Shown here in pieces: positions 26,275-36,103 of a DNA stretch of 64,000 nucleotides. A program made the position numbers and the translations under genes. The notes beneath the pieces are model-generated. The model searched no databases, was not told the origin of the DNA, and saw only the letters and a program-made list of their open reading frames with translations. This DNA is from Pseudomonas citronellolis (GTDB taxonomy: Bacteria; Pseudomonadota; Gammaproteobacteria; Pseudomonadales; Pseudomonadaceae): positions 1 to 64,000 of the forward strand of contig NZ_JARJLT010000118.1 of the NCBI RefSeq assembly GCF_029335315.1. Reading direction: 5' to 3'. Within the stretch, counting starts at the first letter, position 1, and the number at the start of each line of letters is the position of its first letter.

Positions 26275-28323
26275 TCAGGCCCGTTCCGCCAGGTCCGGCA
26301 GCTTGAAGCCGGATACCGAGTTGCGCATCTCGCTGGCCATCTTCGCCAGGTTGCCGATGCTGCGCGCGGTGGCGGTGGTACCGGCGGAGGTCTGCGAGGT
26401 GATCTCCTGGATCACGTTCATGGTGTTGGAGATGTGGCCGGCGGACGACGCCTGCTGACGGGCGGCGTTGGAAATGTTCTGGATCAGCGCCGCCAGGGTC
26501 TTGGATACCTTTTCGATCTCTTCCAGCGCCACCCCGGCGTCCTGCGCCAGGCGGGCGCCGCGGACCACTTCGGAGGTGGTCTGCTCCATGGAGATCACCG
26601 CCTCGTTGGTGTCGGTCTGAATGGTCTTCACCAGCGCCTCGATCTGCTTGGTCGCGGCGGAGGAACGTTCCGCCAGGCGCTGTACCTCGTCCGCTACCAC
26701 GGCGAAGCCACGGCCCGCGTCACCGGCCATGGACGCCTGGATCGCGGCGTTCAGGGCGAGGATGTTGGTCTGGTCGGCGATGTCGTTGATCAGGCTCACG
26801 ATGTCACCGATCTCCTGGGACGATTCACCCAGGCGCTTGATCCGCTTGGAGGTGTCCTGGATCTGCTCGCGGATGTTGTCCATGCCGGTGATGGTGTTGT
26901 GCACCACCTCGTTGCCCTTGTTGGCGATGGCTACGGAACGTTCCGCTACCGCGGAGGATTCGCTGGCGTTCGCCGATACCTGGTCAATGGACACCGCCAT
27001 CTCGTTGATCGCCGCGGAGGCGCCGGCGATTTCCTGCGCCTGGTGCTCGGAAGCCTCGGCCAGGTGCATCGCCGTGGCCTGGGTTTCCTGGGCGGCGGCG
27101 GCCACCTGCACGGCGGTGAGGTTGATGGTTTCCACCAGCTCGCGGAGCTGGTCGATGGAGTAGTTGATGGAGTCCGCGATGGCGCCGGTGAAATCTTCGG
27201 TCACGGTCGCGGCCACCGTCAGGTCACCGTCGGCGAGGTCGGCGATCTCGTCGAGCAGTCGCAGAATCGCCGCCTGGTTGCGTTCGTTCTTCTCGGCGGT
27301 CTCGGCGAGGCGGCGGTTGGTTTCGCGCACCATCACCAGGCCGATGAGGATGATCGAGCCGAGGGCGAGGATGGCCAGGGCGATGCTCGCCACCTGGTTC
27401 AGGTGCCGGCCACCGGCCAGGTTCTCGAAGCCGTCGGCCAGTTTGGAGGCCTTGTCCAGCAGGGTTTGCGAGCTGCTGAAGATGGTGTTGGCGGACTCGC
27501 GGACCTGGAACAGTTCCGGCGAGGTCTCGAGGATCTCGTCCACGGAACCGGAAACGAACTCGAAGAGCTCGGACACCTCGTTGAGGCGGTCGACGGCCTC
27601 GGCGTTGGTCACCTTGGAGATGCTCATCGCCGCGTTGCCTTCCTTCATGCCCTTGAGCACGCGGCCGAACAGGCTGGCGTCACGACCGAAGCTGTCGGCG
27701 GCCTGCACCGAGTTCTCGTCGCCGGCGAGCACCTTGTTCACCGAGCCGAGGATACGTTCGGCGAGCAGCGACTGGCGCTGGGCCACGGCGACCTGGTCGG
27801 CGGGCGCGCCGTTCTCCAGGAGGATGTCCACGACTTCCTCGTAGGTCACCTGCAGCTGCGGGATGGTCTCGGCGAGGGTCGCGGCCACCTGGTGCAGCGA
27901 CAGTACGGTCTGTTCGCTGGCGAGGATGGAGTCGGTGTTCTTGCGCAGCAGGTCCCAGTCCTTCTGCACGTCGGCCATTTCAGCCTGCACCTGGGCCGGC
28001 GCCGGCGGCAGGCCGGTGCTCTCGTCACCCTTCTGCAGCACGTTCCAGCGCTTCTCGAAGTCGTTGCGCGCGTCCTTCAGCAGCTTGAACGCCTCGCTCT
28101 TGCCCGCCGCCGCTTCGGTGGCGTTCTTCGCGATCCGCTGCGACAGCACGCGCAGTTCGCCGGCGTGGCCGATGTACTGCTTGTCGTGGTTCGACTGGGT
28201 GTTGAGGTAGGCGAAGTTGGCGAACAGCAACACGATCGAGACGATCAGGACGATGAACAGCCCGGCGATCAGTGAACTGCTGCGCGTGCCCGAAAAGAGA
28301 TTGCCTGTCTTGATTTTCTTCAT
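26275..28323 (-). CDS. pilJ: Type IV pilus chemoreceptor PilJ
   Basis: Methyl-accepting receptor of 682 residues for the Pil-Chp system. TM1 ([20 protein letters not shown]) is near residues 16-37, and the periplasmic region to about 310 corresponds to PilJ N-domains ([19 protein letters not shown] at its start). TM2 ([20 protein letters not shown]) follows, then HAMP-like sequence and the signalling domain with tip [20 protein letters not shown] and [18 protein letters not shown]. In P. aeruginosa PilJ senses surface contact through pilin interaction; that role is inferred. The gene sits between pilI and pilK in the conserved order. Confidence 0.95.
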   Translation of the reverse strand: MKKIKTGNLFSGTRSSSLIAGLFIVLIVSIVLLFANFAYLNTQSNHDKQYIGHAGELRVLSQRIAKNATEAAAGKSEAFKLLKDARNDFEKRWNVLQKGDESTGLPPAPAQVQAEMADVQKDWDLLRKNTDSILASEQTVLSLHQVAATLAETIPQLQVTYEEVVDILLENGAPADQVAVAQRQSLLAERILGSVNKVLAGDENSVQAADSFGRDASLFGRVLKGMKEGNAAMSISKVTNAEAVDRLNEVSELFEFVSGSVDEILETSPELFQVRESANTIFSSSQTLLDKASKLADGFENLAGGRHLNQVASIALAILALGSIILIGLVMVRETNRRLAETAEKNERNQAAILRLLDEIADLADGDLTVAATVTEDFTGAIADSINYSIDQLRELVETINLTAVQVAAAAQETQATAMHLAEASEHQAQEIAGASAAINEMAVSIDQVSANASESSAVAERSVAIANKGNEVVHNTITGMDNIREQIQDTSKRIKRLGESSQEIGDIVSLINDIADQTNILALNAAIQASMAGDAGRGFAVVADEVQRLAERSSAATKQIEALVKTIQTDTNEAVISMEQTTSEVVRGARLAQDAGVALEEIEKVSKTLAALIQNISNAARQQASSAGHISNTMNVIQEITSQTSAGTTATARSIGNLAKMASEMRNSVSGFKLPDLAERA

Positions 28324-28374
28324 ATACGGCCCCCGCCTGGACCCACCACGATTACGGTTTCCATGTCACGACAA

Positions 28375-28394
28375 GGGCCGGAAACTCCCGGCCC
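28375..28394. other. Hairpin between pilI and pilJ
   Basis: Perfect seven-base stem GGGCCGG (28375-28381), loop AAACTC, CCGGCCC (28388-28394), in the 84-base gap between the pilI stop and pilJ start. No T run follows, so it is probably not a full terminator. It could be an mRNA processing or stability element that sets the ratio of PilI to PilJ. Confidence 0.55.
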
Positions 28395-28407
28395 AACCGG
28401 TTTCGAA

Positions 28408-28944
28408 CTAGCTGGCGACGTCGAGGAAGCCCGGGTGCTGCGCCAGGGCATGCGGGCTGAATACCAGCCAGGGCTGTTCTCGATGGAATACGCCATGAAC
28501 AAAGGGTTGCACCGCCGCCTCGAGGGGCGGCAGCTGCTCGCTGAAAGCGTCCACCGGGAAGTGCTGCATGCCCAGGACCTCATCGACGATGAGCCCGGCG
28601 AACACCTCCCCGTGTTCCACCACCAGCACGCGGCGCTGCTTGCGCAACGGCGACAGCTCCGCGCCGAGAAATCCGCACAGGTCCATGATCGGCAGCAGCC
28701 GACCGCGGACGTTGGCCACGCCCTTTACCCAGTCGCGCACGCCGGGCAGCAGGGTATAGCGGGGCTCGTGGAGCACTTCGCCGACCTCGCCCATGGGCGC
28801 CACGAACAGGCGGCCACCCATGCGGAAGCCGATGCCGTTCCAGCTCTGCACGGCCTCGCGTTGCGCCGGCAGGCCGGCCGCCAGGCGCCGACAACGCTGG
28901 TCGATCTCGACGAGGAGCTGGTAGGGACTCTGGACTTCCGACAT
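28408..28944 (-). CDS. pilI: CheW-like adaptor PilI
   Basis: CheW-domain coupling protein of 178 residues linking PilJ to ChpA. The CheW fold is seen in WNGIGFRMGGRLFVAPMGEV, VRDWVKGVANVRGRLLPIMD and the diagnostic GLIVDEVLGMQHF. The protein is cytoplasmic, without signal or membrane segment. It lies 46 bases after pilH and 84 before pilJ, a gap holding a hairpin. PilI is essential for twitching in P. aeruginosa. Confidence 0.95.
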   Translation of the reverse strand: MSEVQSPYQLLVEIDQRCRRLAAGLPAQREAVQSWNGIGFRMGGRLFVAPMGEVGEVLHEPRYTLLPGVRDWVKGVANVRGRLLPIMDLCGFLGAELSPLRKQRRVLVVEHGEVFAGLIVDEVLGMQHFPVDAFSEQLPPLEAAVQPFVHGVFHREQPWLVFSPHALAQHPGFLDVAS

Positions 28945-28990
28945 GCCGGCCCTGGCCTTTTTCTAATAGTTATCCGGGCCCCGTCCGGCG

Positions 28991-29356
28991 TCAGCCGGCG
29001 AGAACCGCATTGATGGTCTTGAGCAGCGTTTCTTCGTCGACCGGCTTGGTCAGGTAGTCGCGCGCGCCCTGGCGCTTGCCCCAGACCTTGTCGGTCTCCT
29101 GATCCTTGGTGGTGACGATGATGACCGGGATGGCGCTGGTCTCCGGGTCCTTGGACAGCTGGCGGGTAGCCTGGAAGCCGTTCAGGCCGGGCATGACGAT
29201 GTCCATCAGGACCACGTCCGGCTTCTCCTGCCGGGCCAGGGCGACGCCGTCGGCGCCGTTCTCGGCCTTGAGTACCTGATGCGAGTGCTTCTCCAGCATC
29301 GCGGTCAGCTTGTACATCTCGGTCGGAGAGTCATCAACAATCAGAATTCGAGCCAT
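28991..29356 (-). CDS. pilH: Response regulator PilH
   Basis: Single-domain CheY-like receiver of 121 residues. The acidic pocket is in ILIVDDSP, the phosphoacceptor Asp in VVLMDIVMPGLNGF, the switch Thr in VIIVTTKD and the conserved Lys in YLTKPVDEE, all present. It takes phosphate from ChpA and is linked to pilus retraction or acts as a phosphate sink for PilG. It lies 44 bases after pilG. Confidence 0.96.
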   Translation of the reverse strand: MARILIVDDSPTEMYKLTAMLEKHSHQVLKAENGADGVALARQEKPDVVLMDIVMPGLNGFQATRQLSKDPETSAIPVIIVTTKDQETDKVWGKRQGARDYLTKPVDEETLLKTINAVLAG

Positions 29357-29400
29357 TGGGGTCCCCCAGGAAAGGCATCACCGGCACGCAGGGCCGGACA

Positions 29401-29808
29401 TCAGGAAGCTTGCTCCACCGGGGTGAAGTCGGGCACGTGGGTCTTGATGGCGCCGAGCAGCTCTTCCTTGCTGAAAGGCTTGGTGAGGTACTGATCGGAA
29501 CCGACGATGCGACCCTTGGCCTTGTCGAACAGGCCGTCCTTGGAGGACAGCATGATCACCGGGGTGGATTTGAAGGCGCTGTTGTTCTTGATCAGGGCGC
29601 AGGTCTGGTAGCCATCGAGGCGCGGCATCATGATGTCGACGAAGATGATGTTCGGGTGGGTGTCGGCGATCTTCGCCAGCGCATCGAAACCATCGATCGC
29701 GGTGATGACGTCACAGCCGACCTTCTTCAGCAAGGTTTCCGCGGTGCGACGAATCGTCTTGGAGTCGTCGATCACCATGACCTTCAAACCATCGGAATGC
29801 TGTTCCAT
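29401..29808 (-). CDS. pilG: Response regulator PilG
   Basis: Single-domain receiver of 135 residues, nearly identical to the remembered P. aeruginosa PilG (MEQ-SDGLKVMVIDDSKTI; phosphoacceptor in IIFVDIMMPRLDGYQ; Lys in YLTKPFSKEELL). It is the output that promotes pilus extension and, in P. aeruginosa, cAMP signalling through CyaB. First gene of the pilGHIJK-chpABCDE cluster. The start at 29808 matches the known N-terminus; an ORF five residues longer exists. The 245-base gap to divergent gshB must hold its promoter; I see no certain boxes. Confidence 0.96.
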   Translation of the reverse strand: MEQHSDGLKVMVIDDSKTIRRTAETLLKKVGCDVITAIDGFDALAKIADTHPNIIFVDIMMPRLDGYQTCALIKNNSAFKSTPVIMLSSKDGLFDKAKGRIVGSDQYLTKPFSKEELLGAIKTHVPDFTPVEQAS

Positions 29809-30053
29809 GTTCGCCCTTAGCATCTCGGTGAATCGTTCATGTCTTATATTCAGTGCGCTGACGCCCTGCCACCGTTCGGGCTGCGACCCAATCGTCGGAG
29901 TCTTTTAGCACACTCTCCAGCATCCATCCATAACACCCCAAACGGGCTGGCTTTTTCCTTGACCGGGCACATATCCGGCGCCACCCTGAGCATCTTTTCG
30001 CCCCCATTCGGCGCGGCTCGACACCGCACCCAGCCCCTTTCGGAGGACTCCCC

Positions 30054-31025
30054 ATGAGCGTACGCCTGGGCATCGTGATGGACCCCATCGCGAGCATCAA
30101 CTTCAAGAAGGACAGCTCCCTGGCGATGCTGCTGGCGGCCCAGGCCCGAGGCTGGTCGCTCTTCTATATGGAACAGCAGGATCTTTACCAGAAAGAGAAC
30201 GTCGCCCGGGCGAAGTTGCGCTCCCTGAAAGTCTTCAACGACGCCGAACGCTGGTACGAGCTGGCGGAGGAGACCGACCTGCCGCTCGCCGAGCTGGACG
30301 TGATCCTGATGCGCAAGGATCCGCCGTTCAACAACGAGTTCGTCTATTCCACCTACCTGCTGGAACAGGCCGAACGCGCCGGCACCCTGGTGGTGAACCG
30401 CCCGCAGAGCCTGCGTGACTGCAACGAGAAGTTCTTCGCCACCCTGTTTCCCCAATGCACGCCGCCGACCGTGGTCACCCGGCGCGCCGACATTCTGCGC
30501 GAGTTCGCCGCCGAACATCGTGACATCATTCTCAAACCCCTCGAAGGCATGGGCGGCAGCATGATTTTCCGCCACCGCGAGGGCGACCCGAACCTCTCGG
30601 TGATCCTCGAGACCCTGACCCATCACGGCAGCCTGCAGATCATGGCGCAGCGCTACATCCCGCAGATCAAGGACGGCGACAAGCGCATCCTGATGATCGA
30701 CGGCGAGCCGGTGGAATACTGCCTGGCGCGCATCCCGGCGCAGGGCGAGACCCGCGGCAACCTCGCCGCCGGCGGCCGCGGCGTGGCCCAGCCGCTGACC
30801 GAGCGCGACCGCTGGATCGCCGCCCAGGTCGGCCCGCAGCTGCGCGAGCGCGGCCTGCTGTTCGTCGGCCTGGACGTGATCGGCGACTTCCTCACCGAGA
30901 TCAACGTCACCAGCCCGACCTGCATCCGCGAGATCGACAAGGCCTACGACACCCGCATCGGCGAGCGCCTGATGGACGCCATCGAGGGCAAGCTCAAGGC
31001 GCGCGCGGCCGCGCCGCAAGTTTGA
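30054..31025 (+). CDS. gshB: Glutathione synthetase
   Basis: ATP-grasp enzyme of 323 residues joining gamma-glutamylcysteine and glycine in the cytoplasm. It opens with VRLGIVMDPIASINFKKDS, the typical GshB start. The ATP-grasp motifs are in IILKPLEGMGGSMIFR, MAQRYIPQIKDGDKRILMID and GLDVIGDFLTEINVTSPTC. The start has a CGGAGGA Shine-Dalgarno. It is divergent from pilG, and a tonB-like gene follows 85 bases downstream. The order pilG-gshB-tonB is conserved in Pseudomonas. Confidence 0.97.
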   Translation: MSVRLGIVMDPIASINFKKDSSLAMLLAAQARGWSLFYMEQQDLYQKENVARAKLRSLKVFNDAERWYELAEETDLPLAELDVILMRKDPPFNNEFVYSTYLLEQAERAGTLVVNRPQSLRDCNEKFFATLFPQCTPPTVVTRRADILREFAAEHRDIILKPLEGMGGSMIFRHREGDPNLSVILETLTHHGSLQIMAQRYIPQIKDGDKRILMIDGEPVEYCLARIPAQGETRGNLAAGGRGVAQPLTERDRWIAAQVGPQLRERGLLFVGLDVIGDFLTEINVTSPTCIREIDKAYDTRIGERLMDAIEGKLKARAAAPQV

Positions 31026-31110
31026 CGCAGCCGACAACTTGACGCTTGCCGCTTGCAGGCGGCGGCCGGGGAAAGCAGACTTCGCCCACCCCGGCCCAGC
31101 TCGAACCGCA

Positions 31111-32004
31111 ATGAACGCTGCAACCTCCCCCAAAGTCTTCGCGTCCTCCGGCGTCCGCCCGGCGGACCGCCTGGGCTTCACCCTGTTCGTGGCGGCGGTG
31201 CTGCATGTCGCGCTGATCCTCGGCGTGGGCTTCTCCATGCCGCACCCGAGCCAGTTGAGCAAGACACTGGAAATCACCCTGGCGACCTTCAAGAGCGATA
31301 AAAAGCCGGAGAAGGCCGACTACCTGGCGCAGATGAACCAGGAAGGCAGCGGCACCCTCGAGCACAAGGCCATCCCGAAGACCACCGAGCAGGCGCCGTT
31401 CCAGGACAGCGAGGCGAAGAAGGTGGCCCCGCCGCCGGTGCCCAAGCAGGCCAAGGAGCAGGAAACGCCGAAGACCGCGGTGGCGACCAAGGCGCCCAAG
31501 CAGCAGAAGGTCCAGGCCAAGCCGCAGAAGCCCAAGGCCGAGCAGGCCGCCGAGCCGACCCCGCAATTCGATTCCAGCCAGCTCTCGGCGGAGATTTCCA
31601 GCCTCGAGGCGGACCTCGCCAAGGAGCGCCAGGCCTACGCCAAGCGCCCGCGCATCCACCGCCTGACCGCCGCCTCGACCATGCGCGACAAGGGCGCCTG
31701 GTACAAGGAGGAGTGGCGCAAGAAGATCGAGCGCATCGGCAACCTCAACTACCCCGACGAGGCCCGTCGCCAGCGCGTCTATGGCAGCCTGCGGCTTTTG
31801 GTGTCGATCAACCGCGACGGCTCGCTGTACGAGGTGCAGGTGCTGGAGTCTTCCGGCCAGCCGCTGCTCGACCAGGCGGCCCAGCGCATCGTCCGCCTGG
31901 CCGCGCCCTTCGCGCCGTTCAGCGGCGACCTGGCGGACATCGACCGCCTGGAAATCATCCGCACCTGGCGCTTCGAACGCGGCGACCGCCTGTCCAGCCA
32001 GTAG
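31111..32004 (+). CDS. tonB3: TonB-family energy transducer (TonB3-like)
   Basis: Inner-membrane energy transducer of 297 residues. One N-terminal anchor helix (LGFTLFVAAVLHVALILGVG) is followed by a long Lys/Pro/Gln/Ala-rich periplasmic spacer (about residues 45-190) and a C-terminal TonB domain (NLNYPDEARRQRVYGSLRLL, then VSINRDGSLYEVQVLESSG). In P. aeruginosa the gene here, tonB3 (PA0406), is reported as needed for twitching and pilus assembly rather than iron uptake. No exbB/exbD is adjacent. The start is the ATG directly before the anchor; its ribosome site is weak and an upstream in-frame start adds 24 residues. Confidence 0.87.
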   Translation: MNAATSPKVFASSGVRPADRLGFTLFVAAVLHVALILGVGFSMPHPSQLSKTLEITLATFKSDKKPEKADYLAQMNQEGSGTLEHKAIPKTTEQAPFQDSEAKKVAPPPVPKQAKEQETPKTAVATKAPKQQKVQAKPQKPKAEQAAEPTPQFDSSQLSAEISSLEADLAKERQAYAKRPRIHRLTAASTMRDKGAWYKEEWRKKIERIGNLNYPDEARRQRVYGSLRLLVSINRDGSLYEVQVLESSGQPLLDQAAQRIVRLAAPFAPFSGDLADIDRLEIIRTWRFERGDRLSSQ

Positions 32005-32052
32005 CCCGCGCGTGCGCTTGCAGGCGGCGCGCCGAGGCCTGAAACTAGCGCA

Positions 32053-32619
32053 ATGAATACAGCGCCCACCTACCTCAAGCACCATTTCCTGATCGCCATG
32101 CCGCACATGGCCGATCCGAATTTCGCGCAGACCGTCACCTACCTGGTCGAGCACAACGAGCAGGGCGCCATGGGCCTGGTGATCAACCGCCCCAGCGGCC
32201 TCAGCCTCAGCGACGTGCTCGAACAGCTGCGCCCCGAGCCGCTGCCGCCGGCGCGCTGCCAGGGCGTCACCGTGTACAGCGGCGGCCCGGTACAGACCGA
32301 CCGCGGCTTCGTCCTGCACCCCGCCGGGCAGACGTTCCAGGCCACCCTGGAGCTGGGCGAACTGAACCTCTCCACCTCCCAGGACGTACTCTTCGCCATC
32401 GCCGACGGCAGCGGCCCCGCGCAAAGCGTGATCGCCCTCGGCTACGCCGGCTGGGAAGCCGGCCAGCTGGAGGCCGAGCTGGCCGACAACGCCTGGCTGA
32501 CCTGCCCCGCCGACCTCGAAGTGCTCTTCGACACCCCCACCGAACAGCGCCTGGCCGCCGCCGCGCAACGCCTGGGCATCAACCTGGCGCTGCTCACCGC
32601 CCAGGCCGGGCACGCCTGA
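32053..32619 (+). CDS. algH: YqgE/AlgH family protein (UPF0301)
   Basis: Protein of 188 residues with the family start [20 protein letters not shown] and the core [21 protein letters not shown]. Structures exist but the biochemical role is unsettled; the Pseudomonas gene was once linked to alginate regulation, hence the name algH. It overlaps the start of ruvX by one base, a pairing conserved in most proteobacteria that suggests translational coupling. It is probably cytoplasmic. Confidence 0.93.
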   Translation: MNTAPTYLKHHFLIAMPHMADPNFAQTVTYLVEHNEQGAMGLVINRPSGLSLSDVLEQLRPEPLPPARCQGVTVYSGGPVQTDRGFVLHPAGQTFQATLELGELNLSTSQDVLFAIADGSGPAQSVIALGYAGWEAGQLEAELADNAWLTCPADLEVLFDTPTEQRLAAAAQRLGINLALLTAQAGHA

Positions 32620-33047
32620 TGGCCGCGCCGCGCCTGCTCCTGGGCTTCGACTACGGCACCCGGCAGATCGGCGTCGCCGTCGGCCAGGCGATCACCGGCC
32701 AGGCCCGCGAGCTGTGCGTGCTCAAGGCGCAGAACGGCGTGCCGGACTGGAACCGCGTCGAGGCGCTGATCAAGGAATGGCAGCCCGATGCCATCGTCGT
32801 CGGCCTGCCGCTGAACATGGACGGCACGCCCAGCGAAATGAGCGAGCGCGCCGAGAAGTTCGCCCGCCGCCTCAGTGGCCGCTACAACCTGCCGGTGCAC
32901 ACCCACGACGAGCGCCTGACCACCTACGCCGCCAAGGGCGAACGCCTGGCCCAGGGCCAGCGCGACGGCTTCCGCGAGCGCCCGGTGGACGCCCTCGCCG
33001 CGGCCCTGCTGCTCGAGGGTTGGCTGGAGCAGCACGGCGGCGCTTGA
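32619..33047 (+). CDS. ruvX: YqgF/RuvX: putative Holliday junction resolvase or pre-16S rRNA nuclease
   Basis: RNase H-fold nuclease of 142 residues. Catalytic acidic residues are in [16 protein letters not shown] (first Asp), [18 protein letters not shown] and [10 protein letters not shown] (final Asp-Glu). Homologues process the 5' end of pre-16S rRNA; the resolvase role is older and less certain. The ATG overlaps the preceding stop (TGATG). Next downstream is pyrR, after 122 bases. Confidence 0.95.
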   Translation: MAAPRLLLGFDYGTRQIGVAVGQAITGQARELCVLKAQNGVPDWNRVEALIKEWQPDAIVVGLPLNMDGTPSEMSERAEKFARRLSGRYNLPVHTHDERLTTYAAKGERLAQGQRDGFRERPVDALAAALLLEGWLEQHGGA

Positions 33048-33169
33048 CCTGCGGCAGTGCCGGCCACGGCACACGCGCTAATCTTGAGCGGGTACCCGCC
33101 ACCCACGGGCGCCCGAGGAATCCCCGGCGGCCCAGCCTGGACCGCCCCGAGCCCCTTCCAGGAGGTGTC

Positions 33170-33679
33170 ATGAACCTGCCCAGCCCCGCCGAACTCCTGC
33201 CACGCATGGCCACCGACCTGCGCAACCACCTCGCCGAGCGAGGCATCGACGCGCCGCGCTTCGTCGGCATCCACACCGGCGGCATCTGGGTCGCCCAGGC
33301 CCTGCTCAAGGAGCTGCACAGCGAGGAAATCCTCGGCATCCTCGACGTCTCCTTCTACCGCGACGACTTCACCCGCAGCGGCCTGCACCCGCAGGTCCGC
33401 CCGTCGGAGCTGCCGTTCGAGATCGACGGCCAGCACCTGGTGCTGGTCGACGACGTGCTGATGAGCGGCCGTACCATCCGCGCCGCGCTCAACGAACTGT
33501 TCGACTACGGGCGTCCGGCCAGCGTGACCCTGGTCTGCCTGCTCGACCTGAACGCCCGCGAATTGCCGATCCGCCCCGATGTCGTCGGCCAGACCCTGTC
33601 GCTGTCCCCCAATGAAAGGGTAAAATTGCGCGGTCCCGCACCACTCATCCTCGAGCGCACCCTCATCGGCGCGCTCTGA
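33170..33679 (+). CDS. pyrR: PyrR: pyrimidine regulatory protein / uracil phosphoribosyltransferase
   Basis: Phosphoribosyltransferase-fold protein of 169 residues. The PRPP-binding loop is [20 protein letters not shown], and [14 protein letters not shown] precedes it as in other PyrR proteins. In Pseudomonas PyrR has been proposed to regulate the pyr genes at transcription rather than by the Bacillus attenuation mechanism. The start has an excellent AGGAGGT seven bases upstream. It is followed by pyrB at 38 bases, so pyrR-pyrB-pyrC' is probably one operon. The 122 bases before it contain GC-rich inverted segments but no clear terminator-antiterminator pair. Confidence 0.95.
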   Translation: MNLPSPAELLPRMATDLRNHLAERGIDAPRFVGIHTGGIWVAQALLKELHSEEILGILDVSFYRDDFTRSGLHPQVRPSELPFEIDGQHLVLVDDVLMSGRTIRAALNELFDYGRPASVTLVCLLDLNARELPIRPDVVGQTLSLSPNERVKLRGPAPLILERTLIGAL

Positions 33680-33717
33680 GCGCGCACGCCACCCTTTCAC
33701 ATTTCAGGGCCTGCCCC

Positions 33718-34722
33718 ATGCCGACAGACGCCAAGCGCCCGCTGCAGCTCAACGACCAGGGCCAGCTGCGCCACTTCCTCTCGCTCGACGGCCTGCCCCG
33801 CGAGCTGCTGACCGAGATCCTCGACACCGCCGACTCCTTCCTGGAAGTCGGCGCCCGCGCGGTGAAGAAAGTCCCGCTGCTACGCGGCAAGACCGTGTGC
33901 AACGTGTTCTTCGAGAACTCCACGCGCACCCGCACCACCTTCGAACTGGCCGCCCAGCGCCTGTCCGCCGACGTCATCACGCTGAACGTGTCGACCTCCT
34001 CGACCAGCAAGGGCGAGACGCTCACCGACACCCTGCGCAACCTCGAGGCGATGGCCGCCGACATGTTCGTGGTGCGCCACAGCGACTCCGGCGCCGCGCA
34101 CTTCATCGCCGAGCACGTCAGCCCGAAGGTGGCGGTGATCAACGGCGGCGACGGCCGCCACGGCCACCCGACCCAGGGCATGCTCGACATGCTGACCATC
34201 CGCCGCCACAAGGGCGGCTTCGAGAACCTCTCGGTGGCCATCGTCGGCGACATCCTGCACTCGCGGGTGGCGCGCTCGAACATGCTGGCGCTGAAGACCC
34301 TCGGCTGCCCGGACATCCGCGTCATCGCGCCGCGCACCCTGCTGCCGATCGGCCTCGAGGATTCCTACGGGGTGAAGGTCTACACCGACGCCAACGAGGG
34401 CCTGAAGGACGTCGACGTGGTGATCATGCTGCGCCTGCAGCGCGAGCGCATGGCCGGCGGCCTGCTGCCCAGCGAAGGCGAGTTCTTCAAGCTCTACGGC
34501 CTGACCGAGAAGCGCCTGAAGCTGGCCAAGCCGGACGCCATCGTCATGCACCCGGGGCCGATCAACCGCGGCGTGGAGATCGAATCCGCGGTGGCCGACG
34601 GCGAGCAGTCGGTGATTCTCAACCAGGTGACCTACGGGATCGCCATCCGCATGGCCGTGCTGTCCATGGCCATGAGTGGGCAGAACGCCCAACGCCAGCT
34701 GGAACAGGAGGACGCGCAATGA
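33718..34722 (+). CDS. pyrB: Aspartate carbamoyltransferase catalytic subunit
   Basis: ATCase of 334 residues making N-carbamoyl-aspartate in de novo pyrimidine synthesis. The carbamoyl-phosphate site [29 protein letters not shown], and the aspartate-binding [14 protein letters not shown] are all present. The N-terminal extension of about 20 residues ([18 protein letters not shown]) is typical of Pseudomonas class A ATCase, where nucleotides regulate directly. It overlaps pyrC' by four bases (ATGA), matching the known stoichiometric PyrB-PyrC' dodecamer. Confidence 0.97.
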   Translation: MPTDAKRPLQLNDQGQLRHFLSLDGLPRELLTEILDTADSFLEVGARAVKKVPLLRGKTVCNVFFENSTRTRTTFELAAQRLSADVITLNVSTSSTSKGETLTDTLRNLEAMAADMFVVRHSDSGAAHFIAEHVSPKVAVINGGDGRHGHPTQGMLDMLTIRRHKGGFENLSVAIVGDILHSRVARSNMLALKTLGCPDIRVIAPRTLLPIGLEDSYGVKVYTDANEGLKDVDVVIMLRLQRERMAGGLLPSEGEFFKLYGLTEKRLKLAKPDAIVMHPGPINRGVEIESAVADGEQSVILNQVTYGIAIRMAVLSMAMSGQNAQRQLEQEDAQ

Positions 34723-35990
34723 CCGTCAGCATTCACGGCGCCCGCGTCATCGATCCGGCCAGCGGCCTGGACCAGGCCTGCGACATCCATATCGAGGCCG
34801 GCCGCATCGTCGCCCTCGGCGAGGCGCCGGCGGGCTTTCGCGCCGCCCAGGAACTCGACGCCGCGGGGCTGATCGCCGCCCCCGGCCTGGTCGACCTCAA
34901 CGTCGCCCTGTGCGAACCGGGCTACAGCCGCAAGGGCAACATCGAGAGCGAGACCCGCGCGGCCAGCGCCGGCGGCGTTACCAGCCTGTGCTGCCCGCCA
35001 CAGACCAAGCCGGTGCTGGACACCCCGGCGGTGGCCGAGCTGATCCTCGACCGCGCCCGCGAGGCCGGCAACGCCAAGGTCTTCCCGCTGGGCGCGCTGA
35101 CCCGCGGCCTGGCCGGCGAGCAGCTGTCCGAGCTGGTGGCCCTGCGCGACGCCGGCTGCGTGGCCTTCACCAACGGCCTGGCGCCGCTGGCCAGCAACCG
35201 CGTGCTGCTGCGTTCGCTGGAGTACGCCGCGACCTTCGACCTGACGGTGATCTTCACCTCCCAGGACGCCGAGCTGGCCGAGGGCGGCCTGGCCCACGAC
35301 GGCCCGCTCGCCGCCTTCCGCGGCCTCGCCGGCATCCCCGAGAGCGCCGAGACCGTGGCCCTGGCGCGCAACCTGCTGCTGGTGGAACAGAGCGGCGTGC
35401 GCGCGCACTTCAGCCAGCTGACCAGCGCCCGTGGCGTGGAGATGATCGCCCAGGCCCAGGCCCGTGGCCTGCCGGTGACCGCCGACGTGGCGCTGTACCA
35501 GCTGATCTTCACCGACGAGGCCCTGAGCGACTTCTCCAGCCTCTACCACGTGCAGCCGCCGCTGCGCTCGCGCAAAGACCGCGACGCCCTGCGCGAAGCG
35601 GTGAAGAGCGGCGTGGTGCAGGCCATCGCCAGCCACCACCAGCCCCACGAGGCGGACGCCAAGAACGCCCCGTTCGCCGCCACCGAGCCGGGCATCAGCA
35701 GCGTCGAGCTGCTGCTGCCGCTGGCCATGACCCTGATCCAGGACGGCCTGCTCGACCTGCCGACCCTGCTGGCGCGCCTGACCAGCGGCCCCGCCGCGGC
35801 CCTGCGCCTGCCGGCCGGGCGCATCGCCGTGGGCCAGGCCGCCGACCTGGTGCTGTTCGAAGCGCAAGGCCAGACCCTGGCCGGCGAGACCTGGTACTCG
35901 CGCGGGCAGAACAGCCCGTTCCTCGGCCACTGCCTGCCGGGCGCGGTGCGCTGCACCCTGGTGGATGGGCATATCGTCCACGCCATCTGA
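34719..35990 (+). CDS. pyrC': Non-catalytic dihydroorotase-like subunit PyrC'
   Basis: Dihydroorotase homologue of 423 residues needed to assemble ATCase but predicted inactive. The metal-binding HxH of active enzymes (usually DxHxH) is replaced by [11 protein letters not shown]. The later His segment reads [11 protein letters not shown] instead of a PHH-type motif, and the Asp of the DHAPH motif is replaced in [15 protein letters not shown]. Such degenerate pyrC' genes are known in P. aeruginosa and P. putida, where an active pyrC lies elsewhere. Coupled to pyrB by a four-base overlap and followed by a strong terminator. Confidence 0.95.
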   Translation: MTVSIHGARVIDPASGLDQACDIHIEAGRIVALGEAPAGFRAAQELDAAGLIAAPGLVDLNVALCEPGYSRKGNIESETRAASAGGVTSLCCPPQTKPVLDTPAVAELILDRAREAGNAKVFPLGALTRGLAGEQLSELVALRDAGCVAFTNGLAPLASNRVLLRSLEYAATFDLTVIFTSQDAELAEGGLAHDGPLAAFRGLAGIPESAETVALARNLLLVEQSGVRAHFSQLTSARGVEMIAQAQARGLPVTADVALYQLIFTDEALSDFSSLYHVQPPLRSRKDRDALREAVKSGVVQAIASHHQPHEADAKNAPFAATEPGISSVELLLPLAMTLIQDGLLDLPTLLARLTSGPAAALRLPAGRIAVGQAADLVLFEAQGQTLAGETWYSRGQNSPFLGHCLPGAVRCTLVDGHIVHAI

Positions 35991-36006
35991 GCCTGCCTGG
36001 CATGAC

Positions 36007-36034
36007 AAAGCCCGCCAATTGGCGGGCTTTTTCT
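36007..36034 (+). terminator. Terminator of the pyrRBC' operon
   Basis: Stem AAAGCCCGCC (36007-36016), loop AATT, GGCGGGCTTT (36021-36030), then TTCTTTT. It begins 17 bases after the pyrC' stop. Confidence 0.92.
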
Positions 36035-36103
36035 TTTCCTGCCGGAGCGCGCTTGCTCACGAACGGTGTTTCCCTTTAACGGCAGTGCATCACCCCAGCT
36101 CCG

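Noticed and set aside
28991-29808. PilG and PilH considered as a duplicated pair arising from tandem duplication
   Set aside because: Both are receivers, but their sequences differ strongly apart from active-site motifs, and the pair is ancient in all pil-chp clusters.
33048-33169. PyrR-binding attenuator upstream of pyrR
   Set aside because: The region is GC-rich with weak pairing, but no terminator hairpin with a T run or antiterminator could be drawn. Pseudomonas PyrR is not known to work by attenuation.
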